A stretch of 33,062 nucleotides of DNA from Oscillatoriales cyanobacterium PMM_0008 (GCA_949128025.1 CASBRD010000353.1:1-33062); one strand, 5' to 3'. Shown: positions 23,556 through 31,329, counted from the first letter of the stretch. Made by a program: numbers and translations. The notes: generated by a model from the sequence alone, not told the origin.

Positions 23556-26099
23556 CTATTTTGCACTACCAATTAGAACTTTTTCCTCTTCAGTCGCAGG
23601 ACGTTTTTGACCGCGTTCTTCTACATATACAAGACTAGGATCGGACTCATCTGAATTCACGAAGTGACGGAAGCGCTGTACTTTTTCCGGATCTTCAATT
23701 GTAACTTTCCATTCACATTGATAGGTCTTGACAAGGTGTTCCATTTGCGCTTCTAATTCTGCACCAATGCCCAGAGAATCTTCAACAATCACCTCTTTCA
23801 GGTATTCGATTCCACCTTCTAGCTTGTTGAACCAAGTTGCAGTGCGTTCCAATCTGTCAGCCGTGCGAATGTAGAAAACCAAGAACCTATCCACATATTT
23901 TATCAAGGTTTCTTTGTCAATATCTGATGCTAGTAGGATCGCGTGTTGCGGCTTCATCCCACCATTACCGCAGACATACAAATTCCAACCTTTTTCAGTA
24001 GCAATGATCCCAAAATCTTTGCTTTGCGCTTCGGCACATTCGCGAGTGCAACCAGAGACAGCAGACTTGAGTTTGTGGGGAGATCTCAAACCGCGATAAC
24101 GCAGTTCTACTTCTATTGCTAAACTCGTAGAATCTTGGACGCCAAAGCGACACCAAGTGCTACCTACGCAAGACTTTACTGTTCGCAAAGCTTTACCGTA
24201 AGCGTGTCCTGATTCAAATCCTGCATCTACTAATTTCTGCCAAATTAATGGCAATTGATCCACTCTAGCACCAAACAAATCGATGCGCTGTCCGCCGGTA
24301 ATTTTGGTGTAAAGACCAAATTCTTGAGCAACTTCTCCCAAAACAATTAGTTTTTCTGGCGTTATTTCTCCACCAGGAACCCTTGGAACTACCGAGTATG
24401 TGCCATCCCGTTGAATATTGGCTAGGTAGTAATCATTTGTATCCTGCAAACTGACATGGGTAGGTGCTAAAACATGATCGTTCCAAGTAGAAGCAAGCAT
24501 GGAGGCGACGGCGGGTTTACAAATTTCGCAACCCAAACCTTTGCCGTGTTGCTGGATTAAATCGTCAAAAGTCTTGATTTGGTGGAATCGCAACAAATGA
24601 TAAAGTTCTTGACGGGAATAAGGGAAGTGTTCGCAGAGATGATTTTTCACCACTAACCCGGCTTTCTTCATCTCAGACTTGAGAATATCCGTCACCAGCG
24701 GTACGCATCCACCGCAACCAGTACCGGCTTTAGTACATTTTTTGACACTCCCAATATCGGTGAGATTGTTTTCGCGGATAGCTGTACAAATATCTCCTTT
24801 GCTGACATTATTACAAGAACAAATTTGGGCGCTATCCGGCAAACTGTTTACTCCCATCGCGGCGACTGCTGGTTTGCCTTCGCGGGGTGGCATTAGCAAA
24901 TCTTCTGGATGAGGTGGCAGGGTAATGTTATTTTGGACAAATTGCAGCAGAGTGCCGTAAGCGGAAGCATCGCCGATGAGAATTCCGCCTAAAAGAAGGG
25001 TGCCATCTTTGTTTAGGACAAGTTTTTTGTAAATGCCTTGAACTGAATCTGTAATGGCAATTTCTTTAGCACCGGGTGTTGTGGCAAAGGCATCTCCGAA
25101 ACTGGCTACGTCCACTCCCAATAATTTGAGTTTGGTGGACATATCCGCGCCAGTAAAGCTGCTCGTCGTGATATTGTTGAAAATGTCTGCTACGACTCCT
25201 GCCATTGTGTAGCCCGGAGCGACTAAGCCGTAGATGCGATTCTGGTAAAGGGCGCATTCTCCTATAGCATAGATATCTGGATCTGATGTTTGACAATTAT
25301 CGTTGATGATGATACCGCCACGTTCTCCTACTGTTATGCCAGATTTTCTGGCTAGTTCATCACGGGGACGAATTCCGGCAGAAAAGACAATCATGTCTGT
25401 TTCTAATTCAGTGCCGTCAGCAAATAGCATTTTGGCGACTTTGCCATTTTCTCTGACTATTTCTGTGGTGGATTTATTGATATGGACTGAAACGCCAAGT
25501 TCTTCTATTTTGTCCCGAAGTACGTTACCACCGGCTTCATCAATTTGCACTGGCATGAGGCGTGGTGCAAATTCAACCACATGGGTTTTTAAGCCCATAT
25601 TTTGGATGGCGTTAGCTGCTTCTAAACCTAATAAACCGCCACCAATTACGACGCCAACCTTACAGTTTTTGGCGTAGGCAGACATCGCTTCAAGATCTTC
25701 AATTGTCCGATAAACGAATGTTCCTGTAGCGTCATTTCCCTTTATCGGCGGCACAAATGGATAGGAACCAGTCGCCAGAACAATCTTGTCGTAGGGAACC
25801 GTTAAACCATTCGCAGATGTAACTGTTTTTTCTGCGTGGTTGATGGCAACTGCTTTATCACCGATATGAATCTGAATACCGTTTTCTTGATATAATCCAG
25901 GTTCGACTAGAGATAAGTCTGCGGCAGTTTTGCCAGAAAAGAAGCCGCTGAGGTTAACGCGATCGTAAGCAACGCGAGGTTCTTCGCAAAAGGTAATCAA
26001 GTTCCAATTCTGCGTCGCATTTTTTGCGATCGCTAATTCTAGGAACTTGTGCCCTACCATGCCGTTGCCGATAACAATGAGATTCTTTTTGGCTGTCAT
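23556..26099 (-). CDS. nirB: Nitrite reductase (NADH) large subunit NirB
   Basis: NirB reduces nitrite to ammonium in the cytoplasm with NADH. 847 residues: FAD/NAD-binding region (VIGNGMVGHKFLE near the start, VVIGGGLLGLEAANAI at 150-165, DIYAIGECALY at 275-285); BFD-like [2Fe-2S] domain with C427, C429, C462 and C465 (ICSCNNV, GTGCGGC), then a second GLGCEICKPA stretch; ferredoxin-like half domain; and the sirohaem/[4Fe-4S] ligands C644, C650, C684 and C688 (SCVGSTWC, SGCTREC). All cofactor ligands are intact. Most cyanobacteria use ferredoxin-dependent NirA instead. NtcA boxes lie upstream. Confidence 0.95.
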   Translation of the reverse strand: MTAKKNLIVIGNGMVGHKFLELAIAKNATQNWNLITFCEEPRVAYDRVNLSGFFSGKTAADLSLVEPGLYQENGIQIHIGDKAVAINHAEKTVTSANGLTVPYDKIVLATGSYPFVPPIKGNDATGTFVYRTIEDLEAMSAYAKNCKVGVVIGGGLLGLEAANAIQNMGLKTHVVEFAPRLMPVQIDEAGGNVLRDKIEELGVSVHINKSTTEIVRENGKVAKMLFADGTELETDMIVFSAGIRPRDELARKSGITVGERGGIIINDNCQTSDPDIYAIGECALYQNRIYGLVAPGYTMAGVVADIFNNITTSSFTGADMSTKLKLLGVDVASFGDAFATTPGAKEIAITDSVQGIYKKLVLNKDGTLLLGGILIGDASAYGTLLQFVQNNITLPPHPEDLLMPPREGKPAVAAMGVNSLPDSAQICSCNNVSKGDICTAIRENNLTDIGSVKKCTKAGTGCGGCVPLVTDILKSEMKKAGLVVKNHLCEHFPYSRQELYHLLRFHQIKTFDDLIQQHGKGLGCEICKPAVASMLASTWNDHVLAPTHVSLQDTNDYYLANIQRDGTYSVVPRVPGGEITPEKLIVLGEVAQEFGLYTKITGGQRIDLFGARVDQLPLIWQKLVDAGFESGHAYGKALRTVKSCVGSTWCRFGVQDSTSLAIEVELRYRGLRSPHKLKSAVSGCTRECAEAQSKDFGIIATEKGWNLYVCGNGGMKPQHAILLASDIDKETLIKYVDRFLVFYIRTADRLERTATWFNKLEGGIEYLKEVIVEDSLGIGAELEAQMEHLVKTYQCEWKVTIEDPEKVQRFRHFVNSDESDPSLVYVEERGQKRPATEEEKVLIGSAK

Positions 26100-26138
26100 G
26101 AATTTCTAAAACGCCTATGTTTTAGTTCTCCTTACAGT

Positions 26139-26178
26139 GTTATATAAGGTCACTAAGCATTTTTGTAAATTTAGATAC
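26139..26178 (-). promoter_or_regulatory. NtcA-type activated promoter of nirB
   Basis: On the minus strand, GTATCTAAATTTAC (26165-26178) fits the NtcA consensus GTA-N8-TAC exactly. Twenty bases downstream is TATAAC (26139-26144), 5 of 6 matches to a -10 box, close to the 20-24-nt spacing of class II NtcA promoters. The nirB ATG is 40 bp further on, preceded by AAGGAGA (26128-26134). Supports induction when ammonium is scarce. Confidence 0.7.
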
Positions 26179-26374
26179 AAAAAGGCGAATGATATGCAAT
26201 GTGTGAATGATCCCAATTTTGTTTTTGCATTGGGTATGAAAGTAGAGTGGTTTGAGATCTTGAGTCTTGTGTAGAGAACTTAGTAGATATAGAATAAATT
26301 CGCTTTGTCTGTATCTTAAACTACAAATTAGCCATTTGTTAAAGAGATGGCGATCGCTCACTATATACAAAAAT

Positions 26375-26388
26375 GTAAATTGTGATAC
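26375..26388. promoter_or_regulatory. Second NtcA-type box, distal
   Basis: GTAAATTGTGATAC is another exact GTA-N8-TAC. It shares the longer core TGTAAATT..GATACAAAA with the proximal box in direct orientation, 210 bp apart. No -10 box at the expected distance was seen on either strand, so it may be an auxiliary site or belong to an unseen promoter. Apart from these boxes the 332-bp gap between nirB and the PIN gene holds no gene I can support. Confidence 0.5.
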
Positions 26389-26431
26389 AAAATAATAATT
26401 TTGGCATCAACGCAAATGTTCTAATTCTGAG

Positions 26432-26860
26432 TCATTGCACCAAGTTTACCCACGACAGAGTAGCCTGCACCGCATTGAACAGCCGTCTGTCCGCCGTCCA
26501 AAATTCGCATTCCAATCGTTGAGCTAAAGCGAGATAATGAGCGTCGTAGGTTGCTGGTAGCCTTAGTTGTGCAGCTAGATTCAAGGCTTCTCGATGCAAT
26601 TCGGCATCACCATAGAGGGTTATATTCAGATTTAAAACAGCATCCATAAGTCTAACTGCTTGTTCTGGCAGTATTTGCCGAGCAACCGCAGATCGATGGA
26701 AAGCGTTGCTAACTTCGTAGTAAATTAACGTGGGTGCAACTGGCTTGTAACCTGACGCTTGCCACTCAAGCCACAAATTATCAAAGGGAGATTCTGGCGT
26801 ACTGCTAGTCAGCATACGCACGACAAAATTCGCATCTATGCAAACTATGCCTGATGTCAT
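26432..26860 (-). CDS. PIN-domain toxin (VapC-like)
   Basis: 142 residues with the PIN ribonuclease acidic set intact: D9 (CIDANFVVR), E49 (IYYEVSNAFHR), D106 (TYDAHYLALA) and D124 (FWTADRRLF). VapC-type toxins cleave RNA, often initiator tRNA or rRNA, and are held inactive by a cognate antitoxin. The gene follows the 89-residue antitoxin gene with a 1-bp gap, the normal antitoxin-first order. Confidence 0.88.
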   Translation of the reverse strand: MTSGIVCIDANFVVRMLTSSTPESPFDNLWLEWQASGYKPVAPTLIYYEVSNAFHRSAVARQILPEQAVRLMDAVLNLNITLYGDAELHREALNLAAQLRLPATYDAHYLALAQRLECEFWTADRRLFNAVQATLSWVNLVQ

Positions 26861-26861
26861 T

Positions 26862-27131
26862 TCAGGATTCCTCTGGGTAGAATTGTGGGAAGCAACTACG
26901 CATTAGTTCTTCTGAGCGTTCTTCTCGCATTTGCCATATAATTTCTTCTGGGGATGGATCTAGAGGTTTCCCACCACGATAAGCGTTGATCTCGTCTCGG
27001 ACTTCGATTACTCGTTGAAACGCTTCTCGCCAGTTTTTCTGACGTTCCAGTTTTGATTCGAGTAGTGCGCGGTCTTCTTCGGATAAGGACTGAATAACTT
27101 GCATGAGAGAGTCTACAAGCTTTGTATTCAT
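26862..27131 (-). CDS. Antitoxin paired with PIN-domain toxin
   Basis: 89 residues, mostly helical: LVDSLMQVIQSLSEEDRALL then ESKLERQKNWREAFQRVIEV and a C-terminal part (EEIIWQMREERSEELMRSCF) likely to wrap the toxin. No obvious MazE/AbrB or ribbon-helix-helix fold is visible, but proteins of this look commonly precede PIN genes in cyanobacteria. Identified by its position 1 bp before the PIN gene and by size. Confidence 0.75.
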   Translation of the reverse strand: MNTKLVDSLMQVIQSLSEEDRALLESKLERQKNWREAFQRVIEVRDEINAYRGGKPLDPSPEEIIWQMREERSEELMRSCFPQFYPEES

Positions 27132-27331
27132 TGCTTTAGATTATGACCAATTCTTTAAAGATTATATTACTATTCTGTGGCAGCTAAAGGTTAATTTTAA
27201 TTTACAAATGCGCTCTAGCATTTCCCCTCCCCCTTTTTAAAGCAGTGGGGGAATCTCTTCCCCACGACATCCCCGACTCTTAACGCCACACTTGGGAGTA
27301 AGCTGTTTTAGGGCATACTTAGCGATCGAAT

Positions 27332-28567
27332 ATGGCAACGATTAACGATAACTACCTTAAACTCAAAGCGGGTTACCTGTTTCCCGAAATTGCACGACGG
27401 GTGAATGCCTTCGCACAGGCAAATCCCGACGCGAAGATTATTCGCCTGGGTATTGGCGATGTCACCGAACCCTTGCCAGAAGCTTGTCGCACGGCGATGA
27501 TTAAAGCGGTGGAAGAAATGGGCGATCGCAACACCTTCAAAGGCTATGGCCCAGAACAAGGCTATGCTTGGTTGCGCGAGAAAATTGCCGCAAGTGACTT
27601 CCAGGCGCGGGGGTGCGAGGTTGACCCCTCGGAAATCTTCATCTCCGACGGTTCCAAATGCGATACGGGCAACATTCTCGACATCTTTGGCGACGATAAC
27701 ATCATTGCAGTCACCGACCCGGTTTATCCGGTGTATGTGGACACCAACGTGATGGCGGGACATACTGGCGCTGCTAACGATAAGGGCGAATTTGAGGGTT
27801 TTGTCTATCTTCCCATCACCGCAGAGAACAATTTCACCGCCGAAATTCCCTCTCAGAAAGTCGATTTGATTTATCTGTGCTTCCCCAATAATCCCACAGG
27901 CGCAACTGCTACCAAAGAACACCTAAAAGCGTGGGTAGACTACGCTAAAGCTAACGACTCAATTATTTTCTTCGATGCAGCTTACGAAGCGTTCATCACC
28001 AATCCAGAACTTCCCCATTCTATCTACGAGATTGAAGGGGCAAGAGATTGTGCGATCGAATTCCGTTCCTTCTCCAAAAATGCAGGCTTTACCGGAACTC
28101 GCTGTGCTTTGACAGTTGTACCGAAGACACTCACCGCCAAAGCAGCAGATGGTTCGGATGTGGAATTATGGAAGTTGTGGAACCGCCGCCAATCTACCAA
28201 GTTTAATGGAGTTTCCTACATTGTGCAGCGTGGAGCCGAGGCGATTTACTGTGCGGAAGGACGATCGCAAATCGAGGCGTTAGTCAACTTCTATATGGAA
28301 AACGCCAAGATAATTCGCGAACAATTAACAGCAGCTGGATTAGCTGTATATGGTGGTGTCGATGCGCCTTATGTTTGGGTAAAAACCCCCAATGGTTTGT
28401 CGAGTTGGGAGTTCTTTGATAAATTGCTGCAAGTTGTTAATGTTGTGGGAACACCCGGTTCTGGATTTGGTGCAGCAGGTGAAGGCTACTTCCGCATTTC
28501 CGCATTCAACAGTCGGTCAAATGTAGAGGAGGCGATGCGCCGGATTACGGAGAAGTTTAAGGCGTAG
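27332..28567 (+). CDS. dapL: LL-diaminopimelate aminotransferase
   Basis: Converts tetrahydrodipicolinate to LL-diaminopimelate in a single step of lysine and peptidoglycan precursor synthesis, the route used by cyanobacteria and plants. 411 residues: [66 protein letters not shown], and the PLP lysine K249 in [18 protein letters not shown] at 27332, 200 bp after the divergent antitoxin gene. Stands alone. Confidence 0.96.
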   Translation: MATINDNYLKLKAGYLFPEIARRVNAFAQANPDAKIIRLGIGDVTEPLPEACRTAMIKAVEEMGDRNTFKGYGPEQGYAWLREKIAASDFQARGCEVDPSEIFISDGSKCDTGNILDIFGDDNIIAVTDPVYPVYVDTNVMAGHTGAANDKGEFEGFVYLPITAENNFTAEIPSQKVDLIYLCFPNNPTGATATKEHLKAWVDYAKANDSIIFFDAAYEAFITNPELPHSIYEIEGARDCAIEFRSFSKNAGFTGTRCALTVVPKTLTAKAADGSDVELWKLWNRRQSTKFNGVSYIVQRGAEAIYCAEGRSQIEALVNFYMENAKIIREQLTAAGLAVYGGVDAPYVWVKTPNGLSSWEFFDKLLQVVNVVGTPGSGFGAAGEGYFRISAFNSRSNVEEAMRRITEKFKA

Positions 28568-28607
28568 GGGAGGGAAAAAGCGATCGCACCTTCACCTCAC
28601 CCCACAG

Positions 28608-28635
28608 CCCGCCTGGGATTCAAATCCCAGGCGGG
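28608..28635. repeat. Palindromic repeat after dapL
   Basis: CCCGCCTGGGATT and AATCCCAGGCGGG form a 13-bp perfect stem with a 2-base loop, 40 bp after the dapL stop. No T-run follows. Palindromes of this GGGATT..AATCCC type recur in cyanobacterial genomes (recalled), and it may double as a transcript end between the two convergent genes. Confidence 0.6.
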
Positions 28636-28701
28636 ATAGAAGCGCAGTGCAAAATCTCTCTCCAACTTATTTTTGGGAGTGCGATCGCTATCTCAATAAA
28701 T

Positions 28702-29280
28702 TTAAAATATTGAAATAAGTGCCGTGAGTTCTTCCTCTGATAAGGACTCTGCTCTAGCGGTGAGTAGCTCAACTGAGATCGTAGCCAACTGGCGAAAAAT
28801 TTTTGGAGAAGATCCCACCACACCATGAGCCGCGCATTCAAACCGAAGCACTCCCGAACCTAAAGTTTCTGCGACTCTCAAAGCACCATCAAGCACGCTT
28901 GGAGCATACTCAGAAGTTAGACCCGCGTATATTTTATCGACTTTAGCCGCAAGTGACCATTCTACCTGTTTTGCAGTATCCCCACAGAAGGCTACTTGTA
29001 CCAAAAGTTGCTCTAAATTATCGGGTGTAAATTTAGCCCCTAGCAATCCATAAAGAGCGCGTACTCCTTTGGGCGCAAAGATCTCAACTGCTGCATATTT
29101 TATTTCCGCAATAGTTGATGCTTTAGCGTCTTGTTGGCGTTCTAAAACTTCTACTCCCGGATAGCTTAAATCCGGCAATTCTCCCAGCCAAATACGCGCT
29201 TTGCGGTGATGACTCAGGTTAAGGGTTATCGTTTTACCGATCGAGCCCCCAGGCGTTACGCCAGTTATTGTTAAACTCAT
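28702..29280 (-). CDS. Hypothetical protein, possible partner of upstream gene
   Basis: 192 residues from the ATG at 29280 (MSLTITGVTPGGSIGKTITL); an ATG at 29292 is in frame. I do not recognise it. It is soluble, of mixed helix/strand character, with VEWSLAAKVDKIYAGLTSEY and SVLDGALRVAETLGSGVLRF, and an acidic C-terminus (ESLSEEELTALISIF). It overlaps the upstream 120-residue gene by 47 bp, so the two form a tight unit. If the upstream gene is a toxin domain, this would be in the position of an immunity protein; this is inference. Confidence 0.6.
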   Translation of the reverse strand: MSLTITGVTPGGSIGKTITLNLSHHRKARIWLGELPDLSYPGVEVLERQQDAKASTIAEIKYAAVEIFAPKGVRALYGLLGAKFTPDNLEQLLVQVAFCGDTAKQVEWSLAAKVDKIYAGLTSEYAPSVLDGALRVAETLGSGVLRFECAAHGVVGSSPKIFRQLATISVELLTARAESLSEEELTALISIF

Positions 29281-29596
29281 CGGGGAAAGCATCTATTACT
29301 TCAGGATGATAAACACTGTAGGGCGAAACGCCATATTCTGCCAAGGCTCTATTGTGCGCTTCTTCGTATGAAAGTCCACTTTTCATTAGCTCGGATTCTT
29401 TAAGTTCGTGTAAATAAAAACTTGCGTCTGCACCGGAAATATTTCTTCCTTCCGCAAGTGTATTTCTAAGTCTGGCAAGCATTGCTTCGTTTGGCCAATA
29501 TTCTCCGAATTGAGCGATATGCTGTTCGATTATATTCAGCTTTCCAGCTTCCACAGAGAATTCTTTCTCTGCTAGAGTGCCAAAGAGATTTTCCAC
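29234..29596 (-). CDS. Hypothetical protein resembling a C-terminal domain of polymorphic toxins
   Basis: 120 residues, MENLFGTLAEKEFSVEAGKL onward. The segment ISGADASFYLHELKESELMK, followed by SYEEAHNRALAEYGVSPYS and VYHPEVIDAFPDEFN, resembles (from memory) a domain found at the C-termini of RHS/haemagglutinin-type secreted proteins. Here it stands alone, without a signal peptide or secretion domain. Its 3' end overlaps the next minus-strand gene. Function not established. Confidence 0.6.
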   Translation of the reverse strand: MENLFGTLAEKEFSVEAGKLNIIEQHIAQFGEYWPNEAMLARLRNTLAEGRNISGADASFYLHELKESELMKSGLSYEEAHNRALAEYGVSPYSVYHPEVIDAFPDEFNNNWRNAWGLDR

Positions 29597-29691
29597 ACTT
29601 AGTTAAGCATTTTACTATCCTTGTCAATCTTACTTGCATTGTAGCCCGATCGCACCTTCGCCCCATGCCAAAATGCGATCGCACCTCTTAG

Positions 29692-29711
29692 CCCCCCTTT
29701 TTTAAGGGGGG
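29692..29711. repeat. GC-armed palindrome CCCCCC-T6AA-GGGGGG
   Basis: CCCCCCTTTTTTAAGGGGGG sits in the 240-bp gap between divergent genes and could form a hairpin. A related CCCCCTTTTTAAAGCAGTGGGGG is at 27229-27251. Such C/G-armed repeats are often dispersed in cyanobacteria (recalled). Confidence 0.5.
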
Positions 29712-29836
29712 TTGGGGGTATCTCTTCCAAACGCCACACCCCAACGCCGATGCGCGATCGGACCTTCACCCCCAAATCATCCCCATAAAGATGAGCTATC
29801 TTAGAAATTAATCAGCTTTTTTTGGAAGCTAGTTAA

Positions 29837-29932
29837 ATGAGTGTTACTAAATTGGTTTTGGCTTTAACAGCCATCGGTACTGTGGCAGCTATCGTTTCCG
29901 CTGTCTATCCTATCCTCAGCGGTCAATTGTAA
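29837..29932 (+). CDS. 31-residue single-span membrane peptide
   Basis: MSVTKLVLALTAIGTVAAIV followed by SAVYPILSGQL. About 20 hydrophobic residues from L6 make one membrane helix, with a single lysine in front. It resembles in size the small thylakoid subunits, but matches none I know. The stop is 1 bp before the antitoxin start, so both are probably on one transcript. No strong Shine-Dalgarno (TTGGAAG at 29822-29828). Could be a real small protein or a toxin-like peptide; unproven. Confidence 0.5.
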   Translation: MSVTKLVLALTAIGTVAAIVSAVYPILSGQL

Positions 29933-29933
29933 G

Positions 29934-30152
29934 ATGAAAAGTCCAGGTTGTTACAACGATACCGAACAAGTGCTGATTGAGAAAATCCGCAGTCTATCGC
30001 CTGAAAAGGTAATGGAAGTATTGGATTTTGTGGATTTTCTCTGTCAGCGAGATGAGGAAAGTAGCTTAGTCAAATCAGCAAGTAAACTTTCGGAAAACGC
30101 TTTTCAAAAGGTCTGGGATAACTCGGAAGATGCTGAGTATGACCAGTTATAA
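29934..30152 (+). CDS. Antitoxin of a MazF-type pair
   Basis: 72 residues. SPEKVMEVLDFVDFLCQR (about residues 23-40) is like the DUF2281/VapB-type helical segment found in cyanobacterial antitoxins; the C-terminus is acidic (KVWDNSEDAEYDQL), as expected for a toxin-blocking tail. The gene overlaps the MazF-type gene by 14 bp, in antitoxin-first order. Confidence 0.82.
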   Translation: MKSPGCYNDTEQVLIEKIRSLSPEKVMEVLDFVDFLCQRDEESSLVKSASKLSENAFQKVWDNSEDAEYDQL

Positions 30153-30480
30153 ATTCGGTGATGTTATCCTAGTTCCTTTTCCTTTTACCGACCAAACTAC
30201 CAACAAGAAACGTCCGGGGGTAGTGATTAGTTCTGATGCCTACCATAGCCAGTATGCTGATATTATAGTTATGGCTATTACCAGTCATAGTCGATCGACC
30301 TCTGTGGTAGGCGAGGTAATTATAACAGATTGGCAAGAAGCAGGTCTTCTCAAACCTTCTGTTATCAAACCTGTTGTTACTACTTTGGAGAGAAAATTGG
30401 TAATTAGAAAGTTGGGAGAACTTAAGGAGGACGATCGACAAGCACTTCAGAACGCTTTACCAGAAATATTTGGCGGATGA
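30139..30480 (+). CDS. MazF/PemK-type mRNA interferase toxin
   Basis: 113 residues. FGDVILVPFPFTDQTTNKKR followed by PGVVIS is the beta-barrel signature of the family with its catalytic arginine; IIVMAITSHSR and the end LVIRKLGELKEDDRQALQNA also fit. MazF toxins cleave mRNA at short sequences. An ATG at 30130 is in frame, but the ATG at 30139 (MTSYKFGDV) fits the family and lies behind GGAAG. Overlaps the antitoxin gene by 14 bp. Confidence 0.92.
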   Translation: MTSYKFGDVILVPFPFTDQTTNKKRPGVVISSDAYHSQYADIIVMAITSHSRSTSVVGEVIITDWQEAGLLKPSVIKPVVTTLERKLVIRKLGELKEDDRQALQNALPEIFGG

Positions 30481-30517
30481 AGATTGCCAAATATTTCTGG
30501 GGATAAGTGATTTGGTA

Positions 30518-30766
30518 TTATTTCGATCGCCCTAGTTTAGTTAGTAAGTTTTGGCGGTTATCGATCGCGGCTTGGAAGTTAGGATCGAATTTAATCGCTT
30601 TGTCGTAGCATTCGATCGCATCATCGTAGCGTTTTAGTTGTTCTAACGCAGCGCCTCGGTTATTCCAAGCATAAGAGTAGTCAGGTTTGAATTGAATGGC
30701 TTTATCGTAAGATGCGATCGCATCTTCGTATTTTTGAGAAACATACAAATCATTTCCTTTATTCAA
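30518..30766 (-). pseudogene. 5'-truncated TPR-repeat gene
   Basis: The readable part has two tetratricopeptide repeats: GNDLYVSQKYEDAIASYDKA and GAALEQLKRYDDAIECYDKA with the usual A-x-P spacing, and a short third. The frame stays open upstream to about 30858 (FGKVANVAQILSEGVSTKTA), but contains no ATG or GTG and runs into a repeat element; the only start is a TTG at 30766, within the sequence. The 5' part of a larger TPR protein seems to have been lost at the repeat. Could still be expressed from the TTG. Confidence 0.7.
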
Positions 30767-30837
30767 CCAATCTTCTGCCGTTTTAGTTGAAACACCCTCA
30801 CTAAGAATTTGAGCAACATTTGCTACTTTGCCAAAAC

Positions 30838-31048
30838 CTGTAGGGGCGAAGCATTCGGGCTACTATCTCTGCATCGCCTCCAAGATTTTCATACCCGAAT
30901 GCTTCGCCCAGCCTCACAGATAACCTGTGTTTGCTTGATTTTGGATTCCCTAACTTCCCCCCACAATCAGGGCGAAGCATTCGGAGAAAAAAATTATTGT
31001 CTATGCCGATATATTTTGGCCCGAATGCTTCGCCCCTACAGATTGTGG
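30838..31048. repeat. Nest of GGCGAAGCATTCGG inverted repeats
   Basis: Four copies in alternating orientation: 30842-30859 (with CTGTAGG in front), 30894-30909, 30969-30984 and 31020-31041. The third and fourth extend to CCACAATC (30961-30968) and GATTGTGG (31041-31048), giving an 88-bp inverted-ended element. No coding capacity. Copies 1-2 and 3-4 look like two insertions of the same family. With 31151-31200 this fills the 563-bp gap between the TPR fragment and the next gene. Confidence 0.8.
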
Positions 31049-31150
31049 TAATAGATCGAAAATTGAATTGTGTTGAGATTTCATTAATCCCTTTGCCAAG
31101 TCAGATTGTAGTAACTCAAGTTGCTAGTTACTTGCTTTCCGGGTATGTAG

Positions 31151-31200
31151 TTGCGCTTTAGCGCTCTTATCCCAGTTGTAATAAGAGCGCTAAAGCGCAA
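31151..31200. repeat. Perfect 20-bp inverted repeat with 10-base loop
   Basis: TTGCGCTTTAGCGCTCTTAT (31151-31170) and its exact reverse complement (31181-31200) flank a 10-base loop. The short inner symmetry AGCGCT is also palindromic. Lies between the repeat nest and the 3' end of the minus-strand lipoprotein gene; could also end transcripts, but no T-run follows. Confidence 0.75.
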
Positions 31201-31329
31201 CAACGTACCTAATACCAGCCTCAACTATATAAATAGCAACTTGCGTTAGTAATATATCGAAAATTGAATTGCGATCGCATTTACATCTGCGTTCATCTGT
31301 CTTCCTCTGCGGTAAAAAATAAACCCAAC

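Noticed and set aside
25303-25677. 124-codon plus-strand frame inside nirB
   Set aside because: It is the reverse-frame shadow of the NirB FAD/NAD domain; serine/proline-rich translation of the antisense strand.
3133-27530. Frequent GCGATCGC octamers (for example 3133-3140, 12976-12983, 13274-13281, 17951-17958)
   Set aside because: These are HIP1 sites, known to be abundant throughout cyanobacterial genomes; useful for assigning the organism but not a local feature.
27308-27922. 204-codon minus-strand frame opposite dapL
   Set aside because: Antisense shadow of the well-supported dapL gene, with histidine/phenylalanine-rich antisense composition.
28608-28635. Intrinsic terminator of dapL
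   Set aside because: The stem is strong, but no T-run follows, and the loop is only two bases; I list it as a repeat.
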